The notes under the pieces: generated by a model
Seen by the model: the letters and a program-made list of their open reading frames with translations, nothing else
Databases searched by the model: none
What the model was told of the DNA's origin: nothing
In this document: positions 42,058-49,344 of the stretch, piece by piece
How positions within the stretch are numbered: the first letter of the stretch is position 1
Layout: each line of letters opens with the position of its first letter
Assembly: GCF_029267515.1 (NCBI RefSeq)
Contig: NZ_JAJUIS010000001.1
Coordinates: 492,553-556,552, forward strand
Direction of reading: 5' to 3'
Length of the DNA: 64,000 nt
DNA from: Seleniivibrio woodruffii
GTDB lineage: Bacteria > Chrysiogenota > Deferribacteres > Deferribacterales > Geovibrionaceae
Made by a program: the position numbers and the translations under genes

Positions 42058-42425
42058 TGAGTACACCTGCAAATAATCAGAAGAAATTTAAAATTCCAAG
42101 TGGTCTTTTCAAAAATGCAGAAATGTCAGCTATTGACTTTGAAACTGGTTTGTTAAACAGGCTCAAGCAAGTTAATGGTAACATGGTTAGTATTGAAAAA
42201 AAGAGTGCCTATCAGACCAACTATGTTTTTAAAGTGCCGGGAAATAAGTACGCAATCATTGCTGTTTACAAAAAAGGAATAAGAAATATCACGGTTACTT
42301 ATAACATTTGGTACTCAACCTATTTTGTAAGTTACAAAATGGCAGAGTCCGTTATCAAAGGGAAAGACATCACCAAGACTTTCAGTCCAGAACATAGTGT
42401 CAAACCTGACAGGGTTTCAGAATGA
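42057..42425 (+). CDS. Element protein of unknown function next to the replication initiator
   Basis: A 122-residue protein of unknown family. It starts in overlap with the AlpA-like gene and its own stop overlaps a following small frame (ATGA). It has a polar N-terminus and a beta-rich middle (TNYVFKVPGNKYAIIAVYKKG, then ITVTYNIWYSTYFVSYKM in parts), which resembles single-strand DNA-binding folds in pattern only. In filamentous phages and satellites a small ssDNA-binding protein commonly neighbours the replication gene, which is a possible role. Confidence 0.7.
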   Translation: MSTPANNQKKFKIPSGLFKNAEMSAIDFETGLLNRLKQVNGNMVSIEKKSAYQTNYVFKVPGNKYAIIAVYKKGIRNITVTYNIWYSTYFVSYKMAESVIKGKDITKTFSPEHSVKPDRVSE

Positions 42426-42562
42426 AGATTTCAGATAAACAAAAAAATTTGACATTCTGGTTGCCGGGCAGGAAAAGGACAGATTATATTTTGTCGGCTA
42501 TGTACACCCCTATACACCCCCCTTTTTCTAATAAGGGGGGTATACCTTGTAAAGGTGCTTGA
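42422..42562 (+). CDS. Possible 46-residue protein bridging to the replication gene
   Basis: A short frame from ATG 42422 to TGA 42560-42562. It overlaps the preceding stop by ATGA and the next start by TGATG, the same coupling used elsewhere in this operon. The peptide is basic at first and Pro-rich later because it runs through the C-rich arm of a hairpin. It may be a real coupler of translation or only a gap between genes that happens to be open. Confidence 0.35.
   Translation: MKISDKQKNLTFWLPGRKRTDYILSAMYTPIHPPFSNKGGIPCKGA
42511..42544. repeat. G/C-run hairpin before the replication initiator, candidate origin
   Basis: TATACACCCCCCTT (42511-42524) pairs with AAGGGGGGTATA (42533-42544): an 8-bp CCCCCCTT / AAGGGGGG stem extended by TATA on both sides of a CA bulge. 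A direct repeat TACACCCC precedes it (42503-42510). Rolling-circle origins are often hairpins next to the rep gene, so this is a candidate origin for the element. Confidence 0.45.
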
Positions 42563-43407
42563 TGAAAATAGTGAATTATGGAATTGATAGAATTAAATTC
42601 TCATTGTCTGACTATAGCTTAAAAGATGATGGACGTTTCGGCTCAGAATATTGTTTTACTAATACAAGCCGTGGCTTTGATTGGTATAAAGGTGCATTAG
42701 GTGCTATAGGATTTTCAAAAAATAGTAAGTATTGCATTGTTGAGCTTTATGCCCTGCATTTTATTAAAAGCCATAAAGGATTCATAGATTTGGAATTAAA
42801 ACTGAAAAATTTTCTGAATCAGTATTTTCAAAGCCATTCTGAAATCAAAATAACACGCATTGATGTTTATATTGATGTTGAGGGTGATGTGGTATACCCC
42901 CTAAGAAAGGCAGACTACAGCGGGAGAACTAAAATAGACATGTTTGATGCTAGAAAAGATGATGTTGAAATTGGAGGTTCATATCTGAACGCTGAGTCAA
43001 GAATATGGACAGTGAGGCGATATGATAAAACCGCTGAAATAATTAAGAAGAAAATTCAACACAGATATTCTGATACTTACATGACCGGAGTAATAAGAAC
43101 TGAAATTTCATATAGTAAGGGTTGTTTGAAAGAATTAAACAACAGGTCTGTTTGTGGGGCTTTTGCTTACATTGTTGGACACCTTAATAAGCTAAATCAG
43201 CCTGAAATAGCAAAATTGACAAGTTTGATTGAAAAAGAGCTTCAGCCCGGTAGGGTAGAATATAAAGCACCAAAAGGTAATTATTCTGGCAAAAGGATTA
43301 GAGCTGAAATATTGAAACGGACAGAAAACCTTCAGGCTGAGTATATCGCTTTGGGTGGAACGCAAACAGAGTTAATCACAAACTTGATTCGGGCAAATAA
43401 TAAATGA
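42562..43407 (+). CDS. Replication initiation protein, phage Rep/RstA type
   Basis: A 281-residue protein that resembles the replication initiation factor family found in filamentous phages, satellites such as RS1 and rolling-circle plasmids. Supporting segments are KITRIDVYIDVEGD near residue 95 and TVRRYDKTAEI near residue 150, which match the RxD and YxKxxE patterns of that family. ATG 42562 overlaps the small frame before it; AAAGGTG precedes it. It implies that the element can replicate as a circle after excision. The family call is from motif pattern only. Confidence 0.72.
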   Translation: MKIVNYGIDRIKFSLSDYSLKDDGRFGSEYCFTNTSRGFDWYKGALGAIGFSKNSKYCIVELYALHFIKSHKGFIDLELKLKNFLNQYFQSHSEIKITRIDVYIDVEGDVVYPLRKADYSGRTKIDMFDARKDDVEIGGSYLNAESRIWTVRRYDKTAEIIKKKIQHRYSDTYMTGVIRTEISYSKGCLKELNNRSVCGAFAYIVGHLNKLNQPEIAKLTSLIEKELQPGRVEYKAPKGNYSGKRIRAEILKRTENLQAEYIALGGTQTELITNLIRANNK

Positions 43408-43436
43408 ATTTCTAGACACCACATAGAGATGAATTA

Positions 43437-43718
43437 TCAGAATTTATAAACTTCTTTTCGGTGGGCGATGTGCAGGGCAAGAATGACAAGCTCATTATCT
43501 TGTATGTCGCAGATAATGCGATAGTCGCCCACTCTATAACGCCAAAATTGACACATTGAGCCAGTTAATTGCTTTCCTAATGACTTTGGATTGTCTGATG
43601 CGGAAAGTCGCTCACGAAGGAATTTAACGATTCTGGCAGCAGTTTGTTTTTCCAGTTTTGACAGTTCTTTTTCCGCAGTTTTGGTTAGTTTGATTTTATA
43701 AGCCAAGACGCTTTTCAA
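43437..43718 (-). CDS. RelE-family toxin, intact copy
   Basis: A 93-residue RelE/ParE-fold mRNA interferase. It starts at TTG (43718), inside the end of the antitoxin gene, and reads through the position where the first copy at 15798-16076 has a stop (here WRYRVGDYRIICDIQD). Family features are the N-terminal YKIKLTKTAEKELSKL, helical LRERL, and the basic C-terminal IAHRKEVY. Toxins of this type cleave mRNA on ribosomes and are neutralised by the antitoxin. Carried by a mobile element, the pair may act in stabilisation or defence. Confidence 0.9.
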   Translation of the reverse strand: MKSVLAYKIKLTKTAEKELSKLEKQTAARIVKFLRERLSASDNPKSLGKQLTGSMCQFWRYRVGDYRIICDIQDNELVILALHIAHRKEVYKF

Positions 43719-43914
43719 CCTCTTCCAGAGTGGATATGTCCTCTTTACCTTCCAGAACTCTGCGGTAAACAGTTTCTGCTGTGTAGAGGTCTTCTAAGTC
43801 TTCCAGATAGTTTTCTATCGCTTCACGGACATAGTAGCTTTTGGGTCTGCCTGTCTGCTCTGCAAGGGCTGTAAGCCTGTTATCTATTTCATCGGGCAAT
43901 CTGACGGTAAGCAT
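43696..43914 (-). CDS. Ribbon-helix-helix antitoxin, intact module
   Basis: A 72-residue antitoxin almost identical to the one at 15602-15820, with the same ribbon-helix-helix domain (MLTVRLPDEIDNRLTALAE) and acidic tail (EEVEKRLGL). GAGGTG precedes the ATG, and the palindromic operator lies just upstream. Its stop overlaps the toxin start. It probably represses its own promoter and, being nearly identical, that of the broken copy too. Confidence 0.9.
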   Translation of the reverse strand: MLTVRLPDEIDNRLTALAEQTGRPKSYYVREAIENYLEDLEDLYTAETVYRRVLEGKEDISTLEEVEKRLGL

Positions 43915-43930
43915 GTTTTCACCTCATGCT

Positions 43931-43948
43931 TGTATTATATGTAATACA
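43931..43948. promoter_or_regulatory. Operator palindrome of the second relBE-type module
   Basis: On the minus strand TGTATTA-CATA-TAATACA, identical to 15568-15585, at the same distance from the antitoxin start. Confidence 0.65.
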
Positions 43949-43994
43949 AAATGTTCGGCAATAGAAATGATGAAATGAACGTGTAAAAGTTGCT

Positions 43995-44213
43995 TTAATA
44001 ATCCTTACATAAATGATTCTTTTGCTGAAGCATTTCATTAAACATCTTTTGTCTTTGGTCATATTCAAACATATCTCGCAATATATCTGCATTACGATAG
44101 GTTGGGGATAATTCCATGTTTCTCTTTATTCTTAATTGTTCTTCATGCAGATAAAGCAGATTAAATCTATTCTGAATTTCACCAAATTCATCTTTGATTG
44201 TAATAAAATACAT
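43995..44213 (-). CDS. Small element protein of unknown function
   Basis: A 72-residue, mostly helical, charged protein (FNLLYLHEEQLRIKRNMEL). GAGGTG lies before the ATG. It lies downstream of the XRE regulator on the same strand and may be in the same operon. I recognise no family; size and place fit a partner of the regulator or an antirepressor. Confidence 0.6.
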   Translation of the reverse strand: MYFITIKDEFGEIQNRFNLLYLHEEQLRIKRNMELSPTYRNADILRDMFEYDQRQKMFNEMLQQKNHLCKDY

Positions 44214-44321
44214 AATTCACCTCATAAGAGTAAATATATCCAGTGAGAGAATAAGTGCAATGTTACGAGGGTAGTTCGGAATTTGTTACGACAGTATCTG
44301 ACGCTTGCTTAGGTTAAATTA

Positions 44322-44549
44322 TTATCTGGTTTCTTCGATAGAGCATATAAGCTCTTGCAGAGAGATTTGAAGACCTGAAGCTAGTTTTTGTAACGTGGAT
44401 AAGGTGGGAGAAGACGGGTTCTGACCTTCTAATTTTTGTAAATATTTGTAGTCAATGCCTGATAACTCCGCAAGTCCCTCTTGGGTTAATCCTTTAGAGG
44501 TGCGAAGGTTTCTCAATGTTTTGGCAAATCTGATGTTAATATCTTCCAT
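44322..44549 (-). CDS. XRE-family transcriptional regulator
   Basis: A 75-residue single-domain helix-turn-helix protein of the Cro/CI type: FAKTLRNLRTSKGLTQEGLAELSGI, then YLQKLEGQNPSSPTLSTLQKLA (given in parts). It is divergent from the lipoprotein / unknown / Z1-ATPase genes, so it probably controls them or the element core. Small solitary XRE proteins commonly regulate restriction-modification and other defence genes. Confidence 0.9.
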   Translation of the reverse strand: MEDINIRFAKTLRNLRTSKGLTQEGLAELSGIDYKYLQKLEGQNPSSPTLSTLQKLASGLQISLQELICSIEETR

Positions 44550-44668
44550 TTACAGATATTGCGAAATTGTTTAGAATTTAAACACCGTATATGTGCGGTT
44601 GCTAATGAAAATTAGTTTTCAATTTGATATTTAGAGCCTTGATGGTATTATTAAAACGAGGTGGATAT

Positions 44669-45415
44669 ATGTGCAAAATTGCGAGAACAATAGTATTGCT
44701 TAGTTTTGTTATTTTAATTGCCGGATGTGCTTCAACTCCCCCCGGCAATCCAATTACGAATATTGACTTTTATCATGATATAAACAAAAGGACTGGTATT
44801 CAGGAATTACGTTTACCTCCGTTGGGTACGAAGATGACTAGAAATATTGGTGAAAGTTTGTATGAGCAACTTCGGCAATTTGAGTATGACACATATACTG
44901 TTGTGTTGGATGGAGATACGGAAGCAAGACTGCACGACACCACTATTAAGACAAATGGTGATAGAAGCAGTTATCCGTTGTATGCTTGGAGTAGCAATAA
45001 GCTAAAGGCTTTTTGTATTGGAAATGTTGTTATTGGATTCGCAAGTGTTGAAAGGCGTAATGCCTGTTTGATAGACACCGATAATGACGGATATTTTGAC
45101 AAAGCAGCATATGGTAATAATGACCATTTGTATCCTCTTCAGAATACAGTTCGGTATATTTTAATCCCAAAACCACCAACGCTTGGACAAGATTATTTTA
45201 GGTATCTAGTGCTTTATCAAGGTAAGGTTGCTAATTCCATCAAATTATCTTTTAGAGAATTTAAAGATGATTATGCTAGACCTGCTTTTACGCAAGATAT
45301 TCAATATGAGCTTAATGGAAAAGGTGATACTGAGATTGGGTTTAAAGGATTAAGAATATTGGTGCATAATGCGTCTAATACCTCAATAACATACACTGTT
45401 ATAGACGGGTTATAA
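44669..45415 (+). CDS. Lipoprotein of unknown function on the element
   Basis: A 248-residue lipoprotein with signal MCKIARTIVLLSFVILIAGC (lipid Cys20). The start at 44669 is chosen for GAGGTGG and the signal. The mature part is beta-rich; no family is recognised. It contains DTDNDGYFDKA (about residues 133-143), similar to calcium-binding Asp loops. It is the first gene of the trio with the 222-residue protein and the Z1-ATPase, 30 bases before the next. A surface lipoprotein within a possible defence cargo might act in entry exclusion, but nothing in the sequence proves this. Confidence 0.75.
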   Translation: MCKIARTIVLLSFVILIAGCASTPPGNPITNIDFYHDINKRTGIQELRLPPLGTKMTRNIGESLYEQLRQFEYDTYTVVLDGDTEARLHDTTIKTNGDRSSYPLYAWSSNKLKAFCIGNVVIGFASVERRNACLIDTDNDGYFDKAAYGNNDHLYPLQNTVRYILIPKPPTLGQDYFRYLVLYQGKVANSIKLSFREFKDDYARPAFTQDIQYELNGKGDTEIGFKGLRILVHNASNTSITYTVIDGL

Positions 45416-45445
45416 GTAAATATATCCAATTTTAAAGAGGTAATT

Positions 45446-46114
45446 ATGACTAATGTTCGTATAAAACAAATATTGGATATGCTAGATTCCGCTGGTGAGC
45501 AACTAATGTCCATACCTGATGATATGTTCTTGAGTATTAATCCTGTTGACAATAAAGAACTTGAGAAGGTGCAGCTTATTGTAAAATTTAACGATAGCTT
45601 GGAGACTTTTTCAAATGTAGCCTCTGAAGTTAAAGAACAAATAAAGTCATTTTTTTTAATTGACCCAGAAAATGAAGATATTGAAAGAGAGAGTTCAAAT
45701 GGTAAAAAAGGTGAGCGGATTATTAAGGAACTTGATAAATCAGAATCACATTCCATAGATGAAGATTTCACATTTAAGCGACCTTATGGCTTTGTTTTTG
45801 ATGATGTAGCTTGCAAGGGACTTAAAACATGGAAAAGTTTGTATATTCAGTTGTTGAAAGAGCTTAATAATAAAAATCCCGATTTATTTGCAAGGTTACC
45901 TTTGGATGAAAACTTTGTTAGTGAAAGGGGGAATAAAATATTCTCTGCCAATACTGAAGAACTTAGAAAACCTGAAGAACTATTTCCAAACATTTTTGTT
46001 GAAACTAATTATTCTGCAAAAGGAATTATTGAGAACATCAAAAGAATTTTATTGTATTTCGATATTCAGGTGAATGATTTCAAAATATATCTCAGAGAAG
46101 ACCGTAATGCGTAA
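45446..46114 (+). CDS. Partner protein of the Z1-ATPase, C-terminal nuclease-associated module
   Basis: A 222-residue protein. The N-terminal half is helical (LEKVQLIVKFNDSLETFSN). The C-terminal 110 residues have the pattern FKRPYGFVFDD...WKSLYIQLLKEL...FARLP...FVETNYSAKGIIENIKRILLYF. I recall that same pattern as a recurring C-terminal module in uncharacterised proteins linked to restriction endonucleases and other defence genes; I cannot name the Pfam entry with certainty. It ends 20 bases before the Z1-ATPase, in one operon. It may serve as DNA- or substrate-recognition partner; this is inference. Confidence 0.65.
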   Translation: MTNVRIKQILDMLDSAGEQLMSIPDDMFLSINPVDNKELEKVQLIVKFNDSLETFSNVASEVKEQIKSFFLIDPENEDIERESSNGKKGERIIKELDKSESHSIDEDFTFKRPYGFVFDDVACKGLKTWKSLYIQLLKELNNKNPDLFARLPLDENFVSERGNKIFSANTEELRKPEELFPNIFVETNYSAKGIIENIKRILLYFDIQVNDFKIYLREDRNA

Positions 46115-46134
46115 TTGCGTATAAAGGAGAAAAT

Positions 46135-48384
46135 ATGGGCAACGGTGTGCGTATTGGGACAATCTACGAAAAATTCCTTGAAGGTATGGAACTTAAAAAT
46201 AAAGCATATGATGATGCCACAAAAGACTGTATTTTTGAAGCAGTTTCAAAAATGATTGTTACTACTTCAAACGGAGAGCGACCGGGTATGTTGCTTGGAA
46301 AAATCCAAAGTGGTAAAACGAGGACATTTTTGGGCATAATATCGTTAGCTTTTGATAATGGTTATGATATTGCAATAGTCTTTACAAAAGGAACTAAAGC
46401 ACTTGCCAAGCAAACTGTTAAGAGGTTAGTTGAGGACTTTGACTCTCTTATACAAGACGACCTAATTGGCGTTTATGACATCATGGATATTAAAGATGTC
46501 GGCTTGAAGCTATACCAAAGGGAGAAGAAATCTGTATTTGTTGTTAAAAAAGAGGATGATAATTTAGGACACCTTCGTAAATTGTTATTTGAAAAATATC
46601 CTGAACTTTCTAAATTACGTATTTTGATTGTTGATGATGAAGCCGATTTTGCTAGCATATCTTATGCAAAGGATAAGAATCAAGAAGTCAATGTTGGAAA
46701 AATCCAAGCATCAATTAATGAATTGCGTAACAATTTGTCTGGAAATAGTAGTTTTTTGCAGGTAACAGCCACACCTTATTCCCTTTATTTGCAACCTGAA
46801 GATTCTTTTGAGATTAAGTCTGAAATATTTAAACCTTGCCGTCCAGCATTTACTGTTGTTGTTCCAATACATGATAAATACATCGGTGGTGATTTTTACT
46901 TTAGAGAAAGTGAGAACGAGAATAGTATTGCGTCTTTTCTTCATGTTAAAGTATCGCCAAATGAGATGTTACGTTTGAAAAAAACGGATATGAGACGGTT
47001 GAACTTCAAAGAAATCTTAACTGACTACAAGCTAGAAACATTGAGAGGTGCTGTTATTGGCTTTGTAGTTGGAGCGTGTATAAGAAATTTACAACAAGAA
47101 AAAATGAAAGAACGCACGAAAAAATATAGTTTTATTGTACACACAGATTCGAGTAGAGATGCCCATAGATGGCAAGATAATATTATTCAGGCTTTGGTTG
47201 ATAAATTCAAGGATGCCATTAATTGTGATAAAGAATTGGTAAATAGACTTATTTTAAAAGAATACAATGAGTTATTTAGTTCATTGAAATTACACCAACG
47301 TGATAATGAAGAGTATATTATTCCAGAATTTATCGATGTTCAAAAAAAGGTTGTGGATACATTTGATTATTTGGATGTTACAATAGTAAATTCTGATTCT
47401 GATAATGATGTCGATAAATTACTTGATATAAATACAGGGCAGTTAAGGCTAGATACGCTTTATACAATATTCGTTGGAGGGTCGATTTTAGATAGAGGGC
47501 TTACTATTGATAACATGATAGGCTTTTTTTATGGTAGAGAACCAAAAAAATTCCAACAAGATACGGTCTTGCAGCATTCAAGAATGTATGGTGCTAGAGA
47601 TAAAGATGATTTACCTGTAACAAGGTTTTATACTACAGATTATATTTATAATGTGATGAAGAATATTCATGAGTTTGATAGTAATTTGAGGGAGCAGATA
47701 GAAAAATATGGTAATGATGCAGGTGTGGTTTTTATTGAGCGAGACATGCAGAACAAAATTATCCCGTGCGCCCCTAATAAAATTTTAAAATCAGAAATTA
47801 CAAATCTAAAACCATTTAAACGCCTATTACCAGAGGGGTTTCAGACTGGTTATCCGACTAAAATCAAGAAGTATGTTCAAGAAGTTGATAAATTGATATT
47901 GCCTATAGAAAAGCAAAATAACCCCGTTCTGATTGATTTTAAAAAAGCAGAAACAATACTAGATTTAATTTCGGAAACATTAAAATTTAGTGACGCCGAT
48001 TTTGAGAAAGATGGTCAAGTGCCAAGTGCTTTTGAAGATTTGGGATTGAGATGGGATATTGATGCTCATAAAGCAGCAATGAGATATATTTCAAAAGGAT
48101 GCGCAGAAGTTGAAAGGCAAAATAAGATATGGTGCTTGGTTAAAGAAGGTCGAGGATTAAGTCGTTTGAAACAAAGTGGTTTTTCTGATGCACCAGATAC
48201 AAAGCCAGAGATGAAAATAGCTAAAGAGTGGGCTAAAGACATTCCGTTATTAGTGTTGATTAAGCAAAAAGGTGATAAAGAGAAAGGTTGGATGGGAGCT
48301 GAATTTTGGTGGCCTGTAATAATAATGCCAGAAAATTGTGGAGTAGCTGTTTATGCTCAATCAGCACCTAAAAGAAAAAAATAG
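46135..48384 (+). CDS. Z1-domain helicase-like ATPase
   Basis: A 749-residue protein with helicase-like motifs: Walker A GKIQSGKT (about residues 55-62), Walker B LIVDDEADF (about 163-171), motif III-like QVTATPYSLYL (about 206), and the Z1 region VGGSILDRGLTIDNM (about 446) with QHSRMYGARD (about 481), an arginine-finger element. Z1 domains occur in putative endonuclease ATPases associated with restriction-like and MutL/MORC-like systems. No separate nuclease domain is obvious here. With the partner protein before it, on a mobile element and divergent from an XRE regulator, it is a good candidate for an anti-phage or anti-plasmid system. GGAG precedes the start. Confidence 0.8.
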   Translation: MGNGVRIGTIYEKFLEGMELKNKAYDDATKDCIFEAVSKMIVTTSNGERPGMLLGKIQSGKTRTFLGIISLAFDNGYDIAIVFTKGTKALAKQTVKRLVEDFDSLIQDDLIGVYDIMDIKDVGLKLYQREKKSVFVVKKEDDNLGHLRKLLFEKYPELSKLRILIVDDEADFASISYAKDKNQEVNVGKIQASINELRNNLSGNSSFLQVTATPYSLYLQPEDSFEIKSEIFKPCRPAFTVVVPIHDKYIGGDFYFRESENENSIASFLHVKVSPNEMLRLKKTDMRRLNFKEILTDYKLETLRGAVIGFVVGACIRNLQQEKMKERTKKYSFIVHTDSSRDAHRWQDNIIQALVDKFKDAINCDKELVNRLILKEYNELFSSLKLHQRDNEEYIIPEFIDVQKKVVDTFDYLDVTIVNSDSDNDVDKLLDINTGQLRLDTLYTIFVGGSILDRGLTIDNMIGFFYGREPKKFQQDTVLQHSRMYGARDKDDLPVTRFYTTDYIYNVMKNIHEFDSNLREQIEKYGNDAGVVFIERDMQNKIIPCAPNKILKSEITNLKPFKRLLPEGFQTGYPTKIKKYVQEVDKLILPIEKQNNPVLIDFKKAETILDLISETLKFSDADFEKDGQVPSAFEDLGLRWDIDAHKAAMRYISKGCAEVERQNKIWCLVKEGRGLSRLKQSGFSDAPDTKPEMKIAKEWAKDIPLLVLIKQKGDKEKGWMGAEFWWPVIIMPENCGVAVYAQSAPKRKK

Positions 48385-48403
48385 ACGGTATTTTTGGCGG
48401 TAT
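48384..48403. repeat. Right-end integrase arm sites
   Basis: GACGGTAT at 48384-48391 and the variant GGCGGTAT at 48396-48403. They match the five repeats before the integrase and lie 60-80 bases inside attR. Confidence 0.7.
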
Positions 48404-48466
48404 AAATCAAAATAGAGCAAGTCACTACTTAACATTACTAATTATCTACGAGAATAATGCTATGGT

Positions 48467-48484
48467 CTGCACCGCCATACAATA
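48467..48484 (+). repeat. attR, right 18-bp direct repeat
   Basis: CTGCACCGCCATACAATA, identical to 39492-39509. It marks the right end of the element; no other part of the tRNA is present here. Confidence 0.9.
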
Positions 48485-48516
48485 GAAAAGCCGAACCTTT
48501 GCGGGTTCGGCTTTTC
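48485..48516. terminator. Bidirectional terminator at the right end of the element
   Basis: GAAAAGCCGAACC pairs with GGGTTCGGCTTTTC around a short loop. It has A-rich and T-rich ends on both sides, so it can end the minus-strand lipoprotein gene and block readthrough out of the element. Confidence 0.8.
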
Positions 48517-48532
48517 TGTTTAACCGTATTCG

Positions 48533-49210
48533 TTATTGTGCTTCAGATTCAGTTTGCATAGCTTCGGGTGTTTTTCTCTGTTCAATATTCCCGCTGAAAG
48601 AATAGGTTGCGACAATTTGTTTGCCTTCGTTGTCGTGCAAAACCAGAGACAATTTCCAGTTGTCCACGCTGGATATTTCCGACGGAACATTATAAAAAAG
48701 CGTGCCCTCTGTTGCGCTTCCGGGTACCAGATTGCCGCTTTTCAAAAATCTTGATGAAATATCGGCTTTGATCTGTTTATTAACTTCTGCAACGTTATGT
48801 ATGCTGAAAGCTGCAAAAACACCAGTGGCAACCGCCCAGCCTGCGCTTCTCCATTGGGATTTTTTTATCCTTTCATACGTTTGGTCAGGCGACAGAAGAG
48901 GTACTCTTGCTCCTGTGCCGTCTATAAGGTTAACGCCGTCAAGATTCAGCAGGAAGGATTGATTTGATTTGTTGAACACATATACCTGAACGGGGAGAAC
49001 GCCGTATTTGATAGTGTCCTCGTCGTAATAGGAAGTAAGCTCAGCATAAGAATGGATAGGTTTCGCCATCAGTTCAATTCCGTCCTGAACAACTTTATTT
49101 TGCTGGGTGTTCAGGTCATAAGAGAGTGAAGGCTGCTGAACAGCATTTCTGGAGGCACACGAAACAGTAATAGTTGTGATAAAAATAAAAAACAAAATGT
49201 GGCGTAGCAT
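48533..49210 (-). CDS. Lipoprotein of unknown function
   Basis: A 225-residue lipoprotein with signal MLRHILFFIFITTITVSC (lipid Cys18). A hydrophobic stretch in the middle (SAGWAVATGVFAAFSI, about residues 122-137) may contact the membrane. The rest is beta-rich (VLPVQVYVFNKSNQSFLLNLDGV). I recognise no family with certainty. It lies just outside the element and is read towards its right end. The neighbours give no clear functional link. Confidence 0.78.
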   Translation of the reverse strand: MLRHILFFIFITTITVSCASRNAVQQPSLSYDLNTQQNKVVQDGIELMAKPIHSYAELTSYYDEDTIKYGVLPVQVYVFNKSNQSFLLNLDGVNLIDGTGARVPLLSPDQTYERIKKSQWRSAGWAVATGVFAAFSIHNVAEVNKQIKADISSRFLKSGNLVPGSATEGTLFYNVPSEISSVDNWKLSLVLHDNEGKQIVATYSFSGNIEQRKTPEAMQTESEAQ

Positions 49211-49344
49211 TGTTCACCTTTTCATAATTGATAGACAAATATACCTTACAGTTTTTATGCTGTCTATGCGATTGAACAATGGTGTATTGTTTAATTAGCC
49301 GACGAAATAAAATTGTACCGAGCAAAGGATGTTTGACTTATTGC

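Larger units (their letters stand above)
39492..48484. mobile_element. Integrative element in the tRNA(CAT) gene, about 9 kb
   Basis: The element is bounded by 18-bp direct repeats that copy the tRNA 3' end. It carries a P4-type tyrosine integrase next to the tRNA, GACGGTAT arm-type repeats at both ends, an AlpA-like regulator, a replication initiator resembling those of filamentous phages and satellites, a relBE-type module, an XRE regulator, and a lipoprotein / unknown / Z1-ATPase trio. Base composition is clearly more AT-rich than the flanks. There are no phage structural or conjugation genes, so it is a satellite-like or plasmid-like integrative element that could excise and replicate as a circle. 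The two ends appear intact, so it may still move. Confidence 0.9.
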
